A DNA stretch of 64,000 bases, from NCBI GenBank assembly GCA_024708885.1, contig JANJXT010000011.1, forward strand, positions 62,001 through 126,000, given 5' to 3'. Positions within the stretch are counted from its first letter, which is position 1; each line of letters starts with the position of its first letter. The notes beneath the pieces were generated by a model. That model worked only from the letters and a program-made list of their open reading frames with translations. It made no database searches and was not told the origin of the DNA. The stretch comes from Thiobacillus sp. Its GTDB lineage: Bacteria > Pseudomonadota > Gammaproteobacteria > Burkholderiales > Thiobacillaceae. A program made the translations under genes and the position numbers. Shown one piece after another: positions 27,362 through 36,437 of this stretch.

Positions 27362-28435
27362 TCACCCCAGATTCTTGACGATGTGCGGGCCGATCGCATT
27401 GGCGAGCGGGAGCGGCATCTTCTTCCAGGCCTGGATGAACAGCCGGTATTTCGGGTTGAGCGGATTGATTTCGGGAACCTCGCGGTCCTTCACCAGGAAG
27501 TATTCGTAATACAGCGGCGTCGGCTCGAAGCCCCAGTTCTTCTTGAAATCGAACGAACCGGTGCCGCGCTTGCTGCGGCCGAAATCGAACACCTTGAGAC
27601 CGCGCTCGCAGGCGCGCCGCATCAGGTCCCAGTACATGAAGTCGTTGCCCGCCACGCCGCGCGCTTCGGCCACGCCGCCGCCGTAATACGGCAGCACCTC
27701 GTCGCGGAAATAGAACGACAGCACGCTGGCGATGAGCTTGCCGCCGAGCGTGATGGTGAGCACCTCGCAGTCCTCGCCGAAGGTGTCCTTCAGCAGGCGG
27801 AAATAGCGGCGCGAAAACACCGGCGTGCCCAGGCGGTGCACGCTCGCCGAATAGGCCTGGAAGAAACGCGTCGTATCGGCGTCGATTTCGCCGACCAGGC
27901 CCGCCTTGATGCCCTTTCTCACCATGGCGCGCTGCTTGCGCGGGATGGCGTTCATGTTGGCCTCGATTTCGGGCTCGATGGCTTGCCTGAACGTGACGTA
28001 GAGATCCTTGGCCGGCCAGCGGGCATGCTGCGCCACGCGGTTGCGGTATTCGAGCGCACCGACGTTCAGTTCCTGCGCCAGCGCCTGCGCGGCTCCGTCG
28101 AGCGCGCGGTACGCGGCATCATGGTCGGCAACGATGCCGCCATAGGCGCAGAACGGCAAGGAACCCAGGCTATGGCCGAACAGACGGCTCCTGATCTCGG
28201 CCAGCGGCAGCACGCCGACGATCTTGCCGCCGCGCTCGGCGAGCAGGAAATGCGTGCGATGGCCGAATGCGTCCTCGATCACCCGCTGCCAGCCGGCGCG
28301 GTGGAAAAACGTGGCGTCGGGGTGCGCCTGCACATAGGCATCCCAGCGTGCCGCATCGCTCGCCGCAAACGCCCGCACCGTCACCTCGCCCGGCGCGGCG
28401 GCACTCAGGGCTTGCGGCTCGGCGCGCACGTTCAC
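27362..28435 (-). CDS. FemAB-like XrtA/PEP-CTERM-associated protein (TIGR03019)
   Basis: This 357-residue protein has the double GNAT fold of FemAB/peptidyltransferases, with HPDATFFHRAGWQRVI near the start, SLPFCAYGGIVAD in the first domain, and MYWDLMRRACERG plus FDFGRSKRGTGSFDFKKNWG near the C-terminus. The last motif is diagnostic of the XrtA-associated family. Such enzymes use aminoacyl-tRNA or acyl donors; here it probably acylates the glycan. The start is taken as GTG 28435, which overlaps the deacetylase stop as GTGA. A nearby GTG at 28429 cannot be excluded. Confidence 0.88.
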   Translation of the reverse strand: MNVRAEPQALSAAAPGEVTVRAFAASDAARWDAYVQAHPDATFFHRAGWQRVIEDAFGHRTHFLLAERGGKIVGVLPLAEIRSRLFGHSLGSLPFCAYGGIVADHDAAYRALDGAAQALAQELNVGALEYRNRVAQHARWPAKDLYVTFRQAIEPEIEANMNAIPRKQRAMVRKGIKAGLVGEIDADTTRFFQAYSASVHRLGTPVFSRRYFRLLKDTFGEDCEVLTITLGGKLIASVLSFYFRDEVLPYYGGGVAEARGVAGNDFMYWDLMRRACERGLKVFDFGRSKRGTGSFDFKKNWGFEPTPLYYEYFLVKDREVPEINPLNPKYRLFIQAWKKMPLPLANAIGPHIVKNLG

Positions 28436-29265
28436 CGTTCGTCGAGGAACACGCGATCGACGCGGTCCCATGCAAAATCGCTCAGCAGCTGGCGCAATCT
28501 GCCCGGCATGCGTTGCAGATTGACGTAGTGGCGGAAACGCGTCTTGGTCGACAGTCCCTGCGGGCGCGGTTGTTCGGCGTCGATCTCCCACGGGTGGAAG
28601 TAGAACATGCACGGTGCCTGCTCGCCGACATTGACGCGGCGCAGCATCCAGCGTGACACCTCGTAAGGCAGCAGCCGGAACCAGCCGCCGCCCGCGGCGG
28701 GCAGATTGCGCCCGAACAGCGGCACCGTCGTCGGCGGCAGTTCGAGAATGCCGCCCTCGCCGCGCGGACGATAGGGAAAGCGCGGCGCATCGGGCATGCC
28801 ATAGTGATCGTGGCGCACCGGATAGATGCTGGAACTGTATGCGTAACCGGCTTCCTGCAACTCGTCGATCGCCCAGGCATTGTTGCCATTGATGGAAAAA
28901 CTCGGCGCACGATAGCCGCGTACCGCGACGCCGCCAAGGTCTTCGAGCAGATGCTTGGCGCGCAGGATGTCGTGGCGGAACGCCTTGGGTGCCAGATCAC
29001 TCGCGCGCTCGTGGCCGTAGCCATGGCTGGCGAGTTCGTGCCCGCTGCCGACGATGCGCCGCACCACCTGCGGATAGCGCTCGGCGATCCAGCCCAGGGT
29101 GAAGAAGGTCGCCTGCGTCTCCGCGTCGTCGAGCAGTTGCAGGATGACATCGACGTTGCGCTCGACGCGGCAGGGCAGGCTGTCCCAGTCGTCGCGCTTG
29201 ATGCATGGGGCGAACGCCGAGACCTGGAAGTAGTCCTCGACGTCGATCGACATTGCATTTTTCAT
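28432..29265 (-). CDS. XrtA system polysaccharide deacetylase (TIGR03006)
   Basis: This 277-residue NodB-domain protein carries all expected metal and catalytic motifs: SIDVEDYF near residue 6, SHGYGH near 80 for His-x3-His, RGYRAPSFSI near 117 and FYFHPWEID near 224. The DVEDYF start and length fit the XrtA/PEP-CTERM deacetylase family. It should remove N-acetyl groups from the exopolysaccharide. No signal peptide is obvious, as is usual for this family. It overlaps the epimerase and the FemAB gene by 4 nt each. Confidence 0.93.
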   Translation of the reverse strand: MKNAMSIDVEDYFQVSAFAPCIKRDDWDSLPCRVERNVDVILQLLDDAETQATFFTLGWIAERYPQVVRRIVGSGHELASHGYGHERASDLAPKAFRHDILRAKHLLEDLGGVAVRGYRAPSFSINGNNAWAIDELQEAGYAYSSSIYPVRHDHYGMPDAPRFPYRPRGEGGILELPPTTVPLFGRNLPAAGGGWFRLLPYEVSRWMLRRVNVGEQAPCMFYFHPWEIDAEQPRPQGLSTKTRFRHYVNLQRMPGRLRQLLSDFAWDRVDRVFLDER

Positions 29266-30365
29266 GCGCTGCGCCTGCCTTTCTGCACGGGCAGCCAGTC
29301 CTTCAGCGTGTAGGCGATGCGCATCGCCGCGCGGCCGTCCCAGTATTCGGGGATGCGCCCCGCCTTGCCGCCGCTCGCCATCACTTCCGCAAAGGCGGCA
29401 CGGATTGCCGCCGGATCGGCGCCGACCAGGGTGTTGGTCCCTTCGCTGAGGGTGATCGGACGCTCGGTGTTTTCGCGCAGGGTCAGGCAGGGCACGCCGA
29501 GCGCCGTCGTTTCTTCCTGGATGCCGCCCGAATCGGTCAGCACCAGTCTGGCGTCGCGCATCAGGCCCAGCATTTCCAGATACCCCACCGGCGGCAGCAC
29601 GCGCAGACCATCGAGCCGCGCGGTGAAGCCAAACTTCTCGATATTGCCGCGGGTGCGCGGATGCAGCGGCAGCACCACCGGCAGGCTGCGGTTGATCTCG
29701 CCGACCACCTCGAGCAAGCCGGCAAGCGTATCCGGGTCATCGACGTTGGAAGGCCGGTGCAAGGTCAGCACGGCATACTGCGGCAGCGCGACGCCAAGCG
29801 TGTGCGCCGCCGGCACCGCGCGCGCCAGATTGCGGTAGAGCGTATCGATCATGACGTTGCCGACGAACTCGACGCGCGCAGGGTCGATGCCCTCACGCAC
29901 GAGGTTGGCCAGCGCGCTTTTTTCCGTGGTGAACAGCAGGTCGGAAATCTGGTCGGTGAGCACGCGGTTGATTTCCTCCGGCATGCCGCGGTCATGGCTG
30001 CGCAGGCCCGCCTCGACGTGGATCACCCGTACCCCGCGCTTGGCCGCCACCAGCGCGCAGGCGAGTGTGGAATTGACGTCGCCCACCACCAGCACCGCGC
30101 GCGGCTGCACGCTTTCCAGCACCGGCTCGAAACGCTTCATCACCTCGGCCGTCTGCACCGCGTGGCTGCCCGATCCGACTTCGAGATGATGGTCGGGCGG
30201 CGGGATGCCGAGATCGGCGAAGAAGCCGTCGCTCATCGCCGCATCGTAGTGCTGCCCGGTATGCAGCAGTTGGGCGGCGATGCCGGTCTCGGCCAGCGCC
30301 GCCATCACGGGCGCGATCTTCATGAAATTGGGGCGCGCCCCGGCAATGCACAGAACCTGGGTCAT
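29262..30365 (-). CDS. wecB: Non-hydrolysing UDP-N-acetylglucosamine 2-epimerase
   Basis: This 367-residue enzyme interconverts UDP-GlcNAc and UDP-ManNAc in the cytoplasm, providing ManNAc units for the polysaccharide. Diagnostic segments are GARPNFMKIAPV at the start, LLHTGQHYDAAMSDGFF, HVEAGLRSHDRGMPEEINR and DSGGIQEETTALGVPCLTLR, which covers the UDP-binding site. It is preceded by the ATPase gene with a 6-nt gap and overlaps the deacetylase by 4 nt. A second copy is represented by the fragment at the left edge of the window. Confidence 0.95.
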   Translation of the reverse strand: MTQVLCIAGARPNFMKIAPVMAALAETGIAAQLLHTGQHYDAAMSDGFFADLGIPPPDHHLEVGSGSHAVQTAEVMKRFEPVLESVQPRAVLVVGDVNSTLACALVAAKRGVRVIHVEAGLRSHDRGMPEEINRVLTDQISDLLFTTEKSALANLVREGIDPARVEFVGNVMIDTLYRNLARAVPAAHTLGVALPQYAVLTLHRPSNVDDPDTLAGLLEVVGEINRSLPVVLPLHPRTRGNIEKFGFTARLDGLRVLPPVGYLEMLGLMRDARLVLTDSGGIQEETTALGVPCLTLRENTERPITLSEGTNTLVGADPAAIRAAFAEVMASGGKAGRIPEYWDGRAAMRIAYTLKDWLPVQKGRRSA

Positions 30366-30371
30366 GTCGGC

Positions 30372-31403
30372 TTACGGCACCGCGTCGTGCGATGCATCAT
30401 CTTTCTGCGCCTCGTCGGCATTGCGTTCGCTCACCGTGTAGAGAATCTTGCGCACAATGGGCAGGATGCGATTGACCGAACGTTCCACCTGTTCGATGCG
30501 CTGGCCCAGATGCGCCGTATCCTCGCTTGGCAGACCATTGCCGGACGCCGGCGCGTGGTTGATGCCCGTCGGCCCGCGAAACTCCTGGTGCGCCACCTCG
30601 TTCTTCAGGTCTGCGATGACTTCGTTCACCTCGGCCTCGCCGAAATGCTGCTTCTCTTCCAGGTAGCCCAGCAGCAGCAGGCGGTCACAGGTGGTATTGA
30701 GGCGGCGCGGAATACCGCCGGTGAAGCGATGCAAGGCGACGAACGCCGCCTCGTCGAAGGAAGGCTTGCCCTGCCAGTTGACCGTACGCAGACGGTGCTC
30801 GATGTAGCCGCGCGTCTCGTCGGGGTCGAGCGGACCGAGGTGGTAGGACGCCACCACGCGCTGACGCAGCTGCTGCATGTCCGGACTTTGCAGGATGCCA
30901 CGGAATTCCGGCTGCCCAAGCAGGAACGTCTGGATCAGCGAGCGCTCCTCGTTCTGGAAATTCGACAGCATGCGCAGTTCCTCCACCGCGCGCGGCGTCA
31001 GGTTCTGCGCCTCGTCGACGACCAGCAGCGCGCGTTTGCCCTGGCGCGCCGCAGCGGCGAGAAAGCTCTCCAGATTCTTCAGCAGCGAGGCCTTGGCGAG
31101 CCCCTCGTGCTCCAGCCCGAACGAAGCGGCCACGCTGCGCAGGGTGTCCTCGGCATCGAGCTGGGTCGACACCAGTTGCGCCGCAACCAGGCTGTGGGCA
31201 TCGATCTGGCGGAACAGATTGCGCACCAGCGTGGTCTTGCCGGCACCCACCTCGCCGGTGATGACGATGAAACCCTCACCGAGCGAAAGGCCGTAATCCA
31301 GGTAGGCCATCGCCCGCTTGTGCCCCTTGGACCCGAAGAAGAAACGCGGGTCGGGGTTGAGCTGGAAAGGCTTGGCGGTGAAGCGGTAATAGTCTTCGTA
31401 CAT
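30372..31403 (-). CDS. XrtA/PEP-CTERM system-associated ATPase (TIGR03015, ExeA-like)
   Basis: This 343-residue AAA ATPase begins MYEDYYRFTAKPFQLNPDPR, the start typical of the XrtA-associated family related to ExeA/GspA. The Walker A motif is GEVGAGKT at residues 50-57, and Walker B is LLVVDEAQNL. The C-terminal part has a possible coiled or helical segment. Its exact role is unknown; it may energise assembly of the export complex at the inner membrane. It follows the outer-membrane protein gene after a 185-nt gap with repeats. Confidence 0.92.
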   Translation of the reverse strand: MYEDYYRFTAKPFQLNPDPRFFFGSKGHKRAMAYLDYGLSLGEGFIVITGEVGAGKTTLVRNLFRQIDAHSLVAAQLVSTQLDAEDTLRSVAASFGLEHEGLAKASLLKNLESFLAAAARQGKRALLVVDEAQNLTPRAVEELRMLSNFQNEERSLIQTFLLGQPEFRGILQSPDMQQLRQRVVASYHLGPLDPDETRGYIEHRLRTVNWQGKPSFDEAAFVALHRFTGGIPRRLNTTCDRLLLLGYLEEKQHFGEAEVNEVIADLKNEVAHQEFRGPTGINHAPASGNGLPSEDTAHLGQRIEQVERSVNRILPIVRKILYTVSERNADEAQKDDASHDAVP

Positions 31404-31487
31404 GAACGATCCGTTATCTGTGGGACGCAGCCGTTGCGTGCGTCAACGGGCATGGCGCATTGCCACCCTCGATCATGAAACCGGCCG

Positions 31488-31545
31488 CTGCCCGTTTCCC
31501 CCATCCCGCTTGCAGGAGAGGGAGACAAAGACTCGCTTCGCGAGT
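31488..31545. repeat. Palindromic intergenic element with hairpin
   Basis: The 185-nt gap 31404-31588 holds a C/G-rich segment (CCCCCATCCCGCTTGCAGG then AGAGGGAG) similar to the other C-rich palindromes. A perfect 6-bp stem ACTCGC-TTC-GCGAGT follows at 31531-31545. On the minus strand the stem is followed by CTTTGT, so it could act as a weak terminator downstream of the outer-membrane gene, but the T run is poor. Confidence 0.4.
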
Positions 31546-31588
31546 TTCACGTTAAAGCTTAGCAACGGCTGTGCCATGCGGCAGACGC

Positions 31589-33094
31589 TCAGAAGCGCAT
31601 GTTGACCGAGGCCGTCAGGCTGTTTTCCGTGTAATCGCCCGTCGCGACGTTGGAGTCCCGTTCGTTGCGACGGAAAATCAGCGCGCCGGAGAGATTCTCG
31701 GCGAAGCGGTGATCGACGCCGAGGCTGAACGCGGTCCAGTCGTCGTCGCGCGCCGGCGTGACCAGGGGCTCGGGCACCTGGATGCGGGTGAACGTGAGTC
31801 CGGCGTTGAGGCTGGTCTGCTGCGACATCCGGTACACCGCCGTCAGCGCGAGCGCGGTCGTGCGATCCTCCACGCCGTTACTGGTGAAGAGGCGGCGCGA
31901 ATCGGTGTAGTTGAGCGAGGAGGTGAGCTTGTTGACGCCCCAGCTCACACCCGATCGCAGGGTCTTGGCGATGAACACGCCGCTGCGAAGATCGAACACC
32001 GGCCCCTGGTAACTGCCGAAGGGCACACACCCCGGTGCAGGCGGGAAATCGAACTGCCAACCCGACACCAGGTCTACCCCCCCACTCGAGTTGGGACACA
32101 GATAGTCGTAAAGCGTGCCGGTGTTCGTCCTGAACTGACTGGTGTCGCTGACATCCTGGGTGTAGCCCAGGTTCCAGTTCGTCGTGCGCGTGCGATGCCG
32201 CGCCGCGACGTTGTAGGTGCTGCCGAAATAGCGCTCGCCCGCGGACAGCTCGAGGCTGGTGCGGCGCGTGGGCGCCCAGGCGAAGCCCGCGCTGTAGGAC
32301 GCGCCTTCGGTGTCCGTGCCCGGCGGCGCCGGGTAATCGTTCCAGTCATGGCCGTAGCTGCCGGTCAGACGGAGCTTGCGGCTGAGCGCGTAGCCCAGCG
32401 TAATGCCGGCGCTTTCGAAACGGGTGTCCACATCGTCGCGATTGACGTTGTCGCTGATCGAGTAGTTGAGACTCCAGTCGAGGTCATCGAAACGCGTGCC
32501 GCTGGCAAGGAGGGCGGAAAATCCGTTGCTGTGGGCGTCCGAGGCGGCGTTCTCGCCATAGTGCGTGCTGCTGGCGGTGTAACGCAGCTCGGTCTGGGCG
32601 AAGGTGCCGAGGCGTTTCCTGATGTAGGGACTGAGCGCGATGCTGGCGACGTCGGCGCGGTTTCTGTCGTTGACGTCCGCGCTTGCGGGCGAGCCGATCA
32701 GCGAGATGAGTTCCTGCGAGACGCGCGCATTGCCGTCGACGAAGAGAAAATCCTCGATCAGTTCGGCCTTGCCGAGCGCATTGAGGTTGTGATGGATGGC
32801 GTCGTCGCGGTCGTCACCGAAACGCCACACGCCGCGCATGCCGTATTGCAGCGTGGCCTCGACCCGGCGCGAACCTTCGGAGCGCAGCACGAAACCGGGC
32901 GCCACGCCCAGAATCAAGGCGTCGTCCTCGTCGGTGGCGCTCTGGCGGGCGTTGTCGGTGAACGTTGCGTACGTCTCGAGGCTGGGTTCGATTTTCCAGT
33001 CGAGGGCATGCGCGCCCGGCGCAAGCGCGAGGGCGGCACACGCAGTGAGAAGCCCCGCCCGGCGCGGGATACGCTTATTTGCCGTAGCTGCCAT
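31589..33094 (-). CDS. PEP-CTERM system-associated outer membrane beta-barrel protein (TIGR03016)
   Basis: This 501-residue protein has a signal peptide (GLLTACAALALAPGAHA, cleavage near 30). Alternating hydrophobic strands ending in aromatic residues follow through to a terminal LTASVNMRF, whose final Phe is the usual beta-barrel C-terminal signature. It matches the TIGR03016 family found beside the XrtA chain-length genes. It probably forms the outer-membrane channel or organiser for polysaccharide export. The start overlaps the end of the autokinase gene by 20 nt, so coupling is likely. Confidence 0.9.
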   Translation of the reverse strand: MAATANKRIPRRAGLLTACAALALAPGAHALDWKIEPSLETYATFTDNARQSATDEDDALILGVAPGFVLRSEGSRRVEATLQYGMRGVWRFGDDRDDAIHHNLNALGKAELIEDFLFVDGNARVSQELISLIGSPASADVNDRNRADVASIALSPYIRKRLGTFAQTELRYTASSTHYGENAASDAHSNGFSALLASGTRFDDLDWSLNYSISDNVNRDDVDTRFESAGITLGYALSRKLRLTGSYGHDWNDYPAPPGTDTEGASYSAGFAWAPTRRTSLELSAGERYFGSTYNVAARHRTRTTNWNLGYTQDVSDTSQFRTNTGTLYDYLCPNSSGGVDLVSGWQFDFPPAPGCVPFGSYQGPVFDLRSGVFIAKTLRSGVSWGVNKLTSSLNYTDSRRLFTSNGVEDRTTALALTAVYRMSQQTSLNAGLTFTRIQVPEPLVTPARDDDWTAFSLGVDHRFAENLSGALIFRRNERDSNVATGDYTENSLTASVNMRF

Positions 33095-34019
33095 AGTAGC
33101 CGTAGTAGTAGTCCGCGCCCGGGGTCGGCGTGGTCTTGTTGAGAAGCATGCCGACCACCTCGCACGACTGGATGTGGGAGAGCGCCTCGCGCACCGCTTC
33201 CTGCGAGGTGCGCTCGGCCTCGACCACCATGACGATCTGGCCCATGTGGGTCGCCAGCACGCTGGATTCGCTGGTGGCCAGCAGCGGCGGTGAATCGAAC
33301 AGGATTATACGATCCGGGTAGCGGTTGCCGATATCCTCGACCAGCCGGGTCATCGCCGCGCTCGCGAGGAGTTCGGTGGCGCGCTTGTAGGTGCGCCCGG
33401 CGGGCAGCACGGTGAGCTTGGCGATGTCGGTGCGGATGAGCACGTCGGACAGTTTGAGACCCGGATCCTGCAGCACGTCGAGCAAGCCCTTGTCCGCATG
33501 AATGCCGAGATATTCCGGCACGCGCGGCTTGGCGACGTCGGCATCGACGAGGAGCACGGTGCGATCCATTTCCATCGCCATCGAGATCGCCAGGTTGATC
33601 GCGCAAAAGCTCTTGCCCTCGCCCGGCAGGGAGCTGGTGACCATGATGAGGTTGCCGTTCTTCACGCGTGCCGCGCCCTGGCCGAACGCATTGGCGATGA
33701 GCGGGCGCTTGATGATGCGGAATTCCTCGGCAATCTGGCTCTTCTCGGCATCCGGCGAGACCACGCCCATGCGATGCAGGCGCGCCAGATTGATCGACTG
33801 CACCCGGCTGCCGCCTTCCGCCTGTTCGGTGTCGGGTGCGCTGAACACCGGCTCGACCGGCGTGGCGACGAACCCCGCGGGCTCACTCGCGCGCTGCTTG
33901 TCGAGCGCGTGCTCGATGAGGCTGGCGTCGCGCGCGTGCGCGTTTGCCGATTCGGCCGGAGCAGGGGGTTGGGCTACGCCACCGCCGAGCTTGCCTGCCG
34001 CTTTTTCGATGATGCTCAT
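33075..34019 (-). CDS. XrtA-associated tyrosine autokinase (TIGR03018, BY-kinase)
   Basis: This 314-residue bacterial tyrosine kinase has the Walker A motif SLPGEGKS at residues 130-137, Walker A' VLLVDADVAKP near 155, and Walker B in ILFDSPPLL. It ends in a Tyr cluster (DYYYGYYGSYGK) that is the expected autophosphorylation tail. BY-kinases pair with chain-length proteins to control polysaccharide polymerisation and export. Its partner lies 8 nt upstream at 34028. It lacks its own membrane domain, as in two-component Wzc systems. Confidence 0.93.
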   Translation of the reverse strand: MSIIEKAAGKLGGGVAQPPAPAESANAHARDASLIEHALDKQRASEPAGFVATPVEPVFSAPDTEQAEGGSRVQSINLARLHRMGVVSPDAEKSQIAEEFRIIKRPLIANAFGQGAARVKNGNLIMVTSSLPGEGKSFCAINLAISMAMEMDRTVLLVDADVAKPRVPEYLGIHADKGLLDVLQDPGLKLSDVLIRTDIAKLTVLPAGRTYKRATELLASAAMTRLVEDIGNRYPDRIILFDSPPLLATSESSVLATHMGQIVMVVEAERTSQEAVREALSHIQSCEVVGMLLNKTTPTPGADYYYGYYGSYGK

Positions 34020-34027
34020 GCTCTCTC

Positions 34028-35560
34028 CTAGGCCGCGCGCGAAACCAGCAGGTGCAGGACCAGGATCCCGCCATAGGCGGCGAACAGCCCGCCCAGGGTG
34101 GCAAGATAGGCCAGCAGCCCCTTGCGCCGGCGGCGCCGGCTTTCCGCGGTTTCGACCCGCGACACCGCACCGAGCAGCGGCAGGCCGGTGAGTTCACGCA
34201 GGGCACGGCGATCGGTCACCGTGCGGCGCAGCTGGCTCAGCAGGAACGCCACCGCGATACCCGCGGCGAGCCCGCCCAGGGTGACGAGCGAGAGCAGCAG
34301 CGGGCGGTTCGGCCACGCCGGCTGGCTCGGCACGAACGGCGGGTCGATGACGCGGAAGTCGACGGTGTCGGTCTTGCTCTCGACCTCGCCCGACATGGTG
34401 ACCGATTCGCGGCGCTTCAGCAGCGCATCGTAATTCTGCTTGTAGACGTCGTAATCGCGCATCAGCTGGGTGAATTCCTGCTCGACCTGCGGAATCATGT
34501 TCGAGGCATTGCGCAGTTCGTTGTAGCGCCGCTGGTATTCGGACACGCGCGCCCCCAGCGAGGACACCGTGGCATCCGCCTCGGCGATGGCGATGGTGAG
34601 CTGCTGGTAGACCGGATTCTGGATTTTCGCGCCCACGGGATCGGCCCTGCTGGCAGCCGCCTCGGTCTTTTTCTGTGCTTCCAGCTTCTCGATCAGCCGC
34701 TTGGTCGCCTGGATATCGGGATGCAGGTCGGTGTACTGCAGGCGCAGCTGATCCATCTGTTTCTGCAGGGCCTGGATGCGGCCGTCGATCTCGGGATTGC
34801 TGACCGCCGCGGCCGCCGCCGAGAGCTCCGGCTCCTCGTCGGACAGCTGCCGCTTCAGCTGGTTGCGCCGGTTGGTCGCCTCCTGCTGGTCGAGTTGCGC
34901 CTGCCGCAGCTGTGCCGCGGCCTCCGACAGCTTGCTGTAGTAGTTGCCGCCCTCGCCGGGCATCATGCCGATGTGCCTGCGCTTGAATTCGGTCAGGGCG
35001 TTTTCCGCCTCGACGAGTTTCTGCTGGTACTGCTGCAGCTGCTCCTCGATGAAACGCTGCGAGCTGGAAATGTCCTGGCGGGTCTTGCCAAGACTCGTCT
35101 CGACGAAGATGGTCAGCAGCGACTGCACCACTTTTTTTGCCAGCTCGGGATTCGCATCCTGGTAGTTGATGGTGTAGAGGTTTTCACGCCCGGTATCGGC
35201 AATGGAAATCCTGCTCGCCAGATCGTCGAGCATCGTCTCGGTCTGCTCCGGGGTCTTCGCCTTGACGTCGAGATCCGTCATGCGCGCCACCTTCTCCAGC
35301 GTCGGGCGGCTGACCAGCTGGCGCGTCATCAGCTTGATCTGCTGGTCGACGTTGGGGGTGACGGTAAGTCCGGTCAGGAGCGGTTGCAGCAGGCTCTGGG
35401 TATCGACGTAGACCCGCGCGGACGCCTGATAGCGGTCCGGCATCATCATCACCCAGGTCCAGCCGACGATGCACACCAGCCAGGCCACCGCCACGCCCCA
35501 CCAGCGGCGATGCCAGGCCGCCTTGGCGTAGGCGAGGATTTGCTGCAGGACTTGATCCAT
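34028..35560 (-). CDS. XrtA system polysaccharide chain-length determinant (TIGR03007, Wzz-like)
   Basis: This 510-residue co-polymerase is anchored by an N-terminal helix (about 19-38) and C-terminal helices (about 425-445 and 482-505). Its periplasmic region holds a long coiled coil at about 165-375, rich in Glu/Gln/Lys heptads. DRYQASARVYVDTQSLL is the conserved Wzz start, and FRVIDPPFVPSQPAWPNR precedes the last helices as the Pro-rich signature. It sets polymer length together with the adjacent kinase. The gene sits 8 nt from the kinase and 50 nt from the export lipoprotein. Confidence 0.93.
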   Translation of the reverse strand: MDQVLQQILAYAKAAWHRRWWGVAVAWLVCIVGWTWVMMMPDRYQASARVYVDTQSLLQPLLTGLTVTPNVDQQIKLMTRQLVSRPTLEKVARMTDLDVKAKTPEQTETMLDDLASRISIADTGRENLYTINYQDANPELAKKVVQSLLTIFVETSLGKTRQDISSSQRFIEEQLQQYQQKLVEAENALTEFKRRHIGMMPGEGGNYYSKLSEAAAQLRQAQLDQQEATNRRNQLKRQLSDEEPELSAAAAAVSNPEIDGRIQALQKQMDQLRLQYTDLHPDIQATKRLIEKLEAQKKTEAAASRADPVGAKIQNPVYQQLTIAIAEADATVSSLGARVSEYQRRYNELRNASNMIPQVEQEFTQLMRDYDVYKQNYDALLKRRESVTMSGEVESKTDTVDFRVIDPPFVPSQPAWPNRPLLLSLVTLGGLAAGIAVAFLLSQLRRTVTDRRALRELTGLPLLGAVSRVETAESRRRRRKGLLAYLATLGGLFAAYGGILVLHLLVSRAA

Positions 35561-35610
35561 ACGAAACGTTCCGCCTTACAAGAGGCGCCGCGCGGCGGCG
35601 CCGGGCTGCC

Positions 35611-36234
35611 TTAGAACAGGCTTTCGGGAATGACCAGCACGTCGCCCGGCTGCATGTCCACGTTGGCCGCGATATCGCCGCCCTTCAGCAGATCTTCCAG
35701 GCGCACGCCCAGGCGCTCCTGCTTGCCTTCGCCGCCGCGCAGGATGTAGGCCTTGTTGCCGGCGGCGAAATCGGTGAGGCCGCCAACCGCGATCATCAGG
35801 TCGATCAGGCTCATCTTCTCGCGATAGTTGAGCGCCTGCGGCTTGGCTGCCTCACCCACCACGCGAATCTGCTGGTCGAACGGACCGATACCGCCGCCGA
35901 CGATGACGGTGGCGATCGGCTCCTGGATGTACTTGCCGAGCGCCTTCTCGATATCGCGCGCAAGCTGGGTGGGGGTCTTGCCCGACGCCTGCAGGTCTTC
36001 GACCAGGTTCATGGTCATCTTGCCGTCCGGGCGCACCGGGAAGCTGCCCGACACCTCGGGGTTGCGCCAGACAAAGACCTGCACCGTATCGCCGGGGCCG
36101 ACCAGGTAGTTCCATGCGACCTGGCCGGTGCGCTCGGGTGCGGGCGGATAGGTCGGTGCCGCAGAACAGCCGGCGAGGATGGCCACGGCCAGCAGCATGC
36201 CGGCGCGTGCGATGGGCTTGTCGATCAAGAACAT
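35611..36234 (-). CDS. XrtA system polysaccharide export lipoprotein (Wza-like, TIGR03027)
   Basis: This 207-residue lipoprotein has a lipobox ILAGC with Cys23 after a short signal. A polysaccharide export (PES) domain follows, with YLVGPGDTVQVFVWRNPE near 42 and SLIDLMIAVGG plus a SLBB-like C-terminal part ending PGDVLVIPESLF. It should form the outer-membrane or periplasmic export conduit with the chain-length protein. It is the first gene of the leftward XrtA unit. The upstream AT-rich stretch at 36268-36296 is the best promoter area, but no well-spaced -35/-10 pair was found. Confidence 0.93.
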   Translation of the reverse strand: MFLIDKPIARAGMLLAVAILAGCSAAPTYPPAPERTGQVAWNYLVGPGDTVQVFVWRNPEVSGSFPVRPDGKMTMNLVEDLQASGKTPTQLARDIEKALGKYIQEPIATVIVGGGIGPFDQQIRVVGEAAKPQALNYREKMSLIDLMIAVGGLTDFAAGNKAYILRGGEGKQERLGVRLEDLLKGGDIAANVDMQPGDVLVIPESLF

Positions 36235-36437
36235 GGTCCGTCTCCCTGTGTTATGCGGTTGGTCGGCGTAATTTTATGCCAAATTGAATTGTACAACCGC
36301 CGGTTTCGGACGAATGGCAAGCAAACCGCAGGCCAACCCCGGGACCACGGCCTGACACGGATCGCCGGCCCGCCGCACGAGGCGAAGCGTCGATCCGCCG
36401 CCGCCCCTGTCGTAAGCCTGCCACCCGGCGCGGTATC

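Noticed and set aside
36262-36296. Sigma-54 promoter before the export lipoprotein (minus strand TTGGCATAAAATTACGCC)
   Set aside because: The GG and GC elements are 13 nt apart where 12 are needed and the TTGC half is poor. The TTGTAC/TAAAAT pair has only a 14-nt spacer, so no sigma-70 call was made either.
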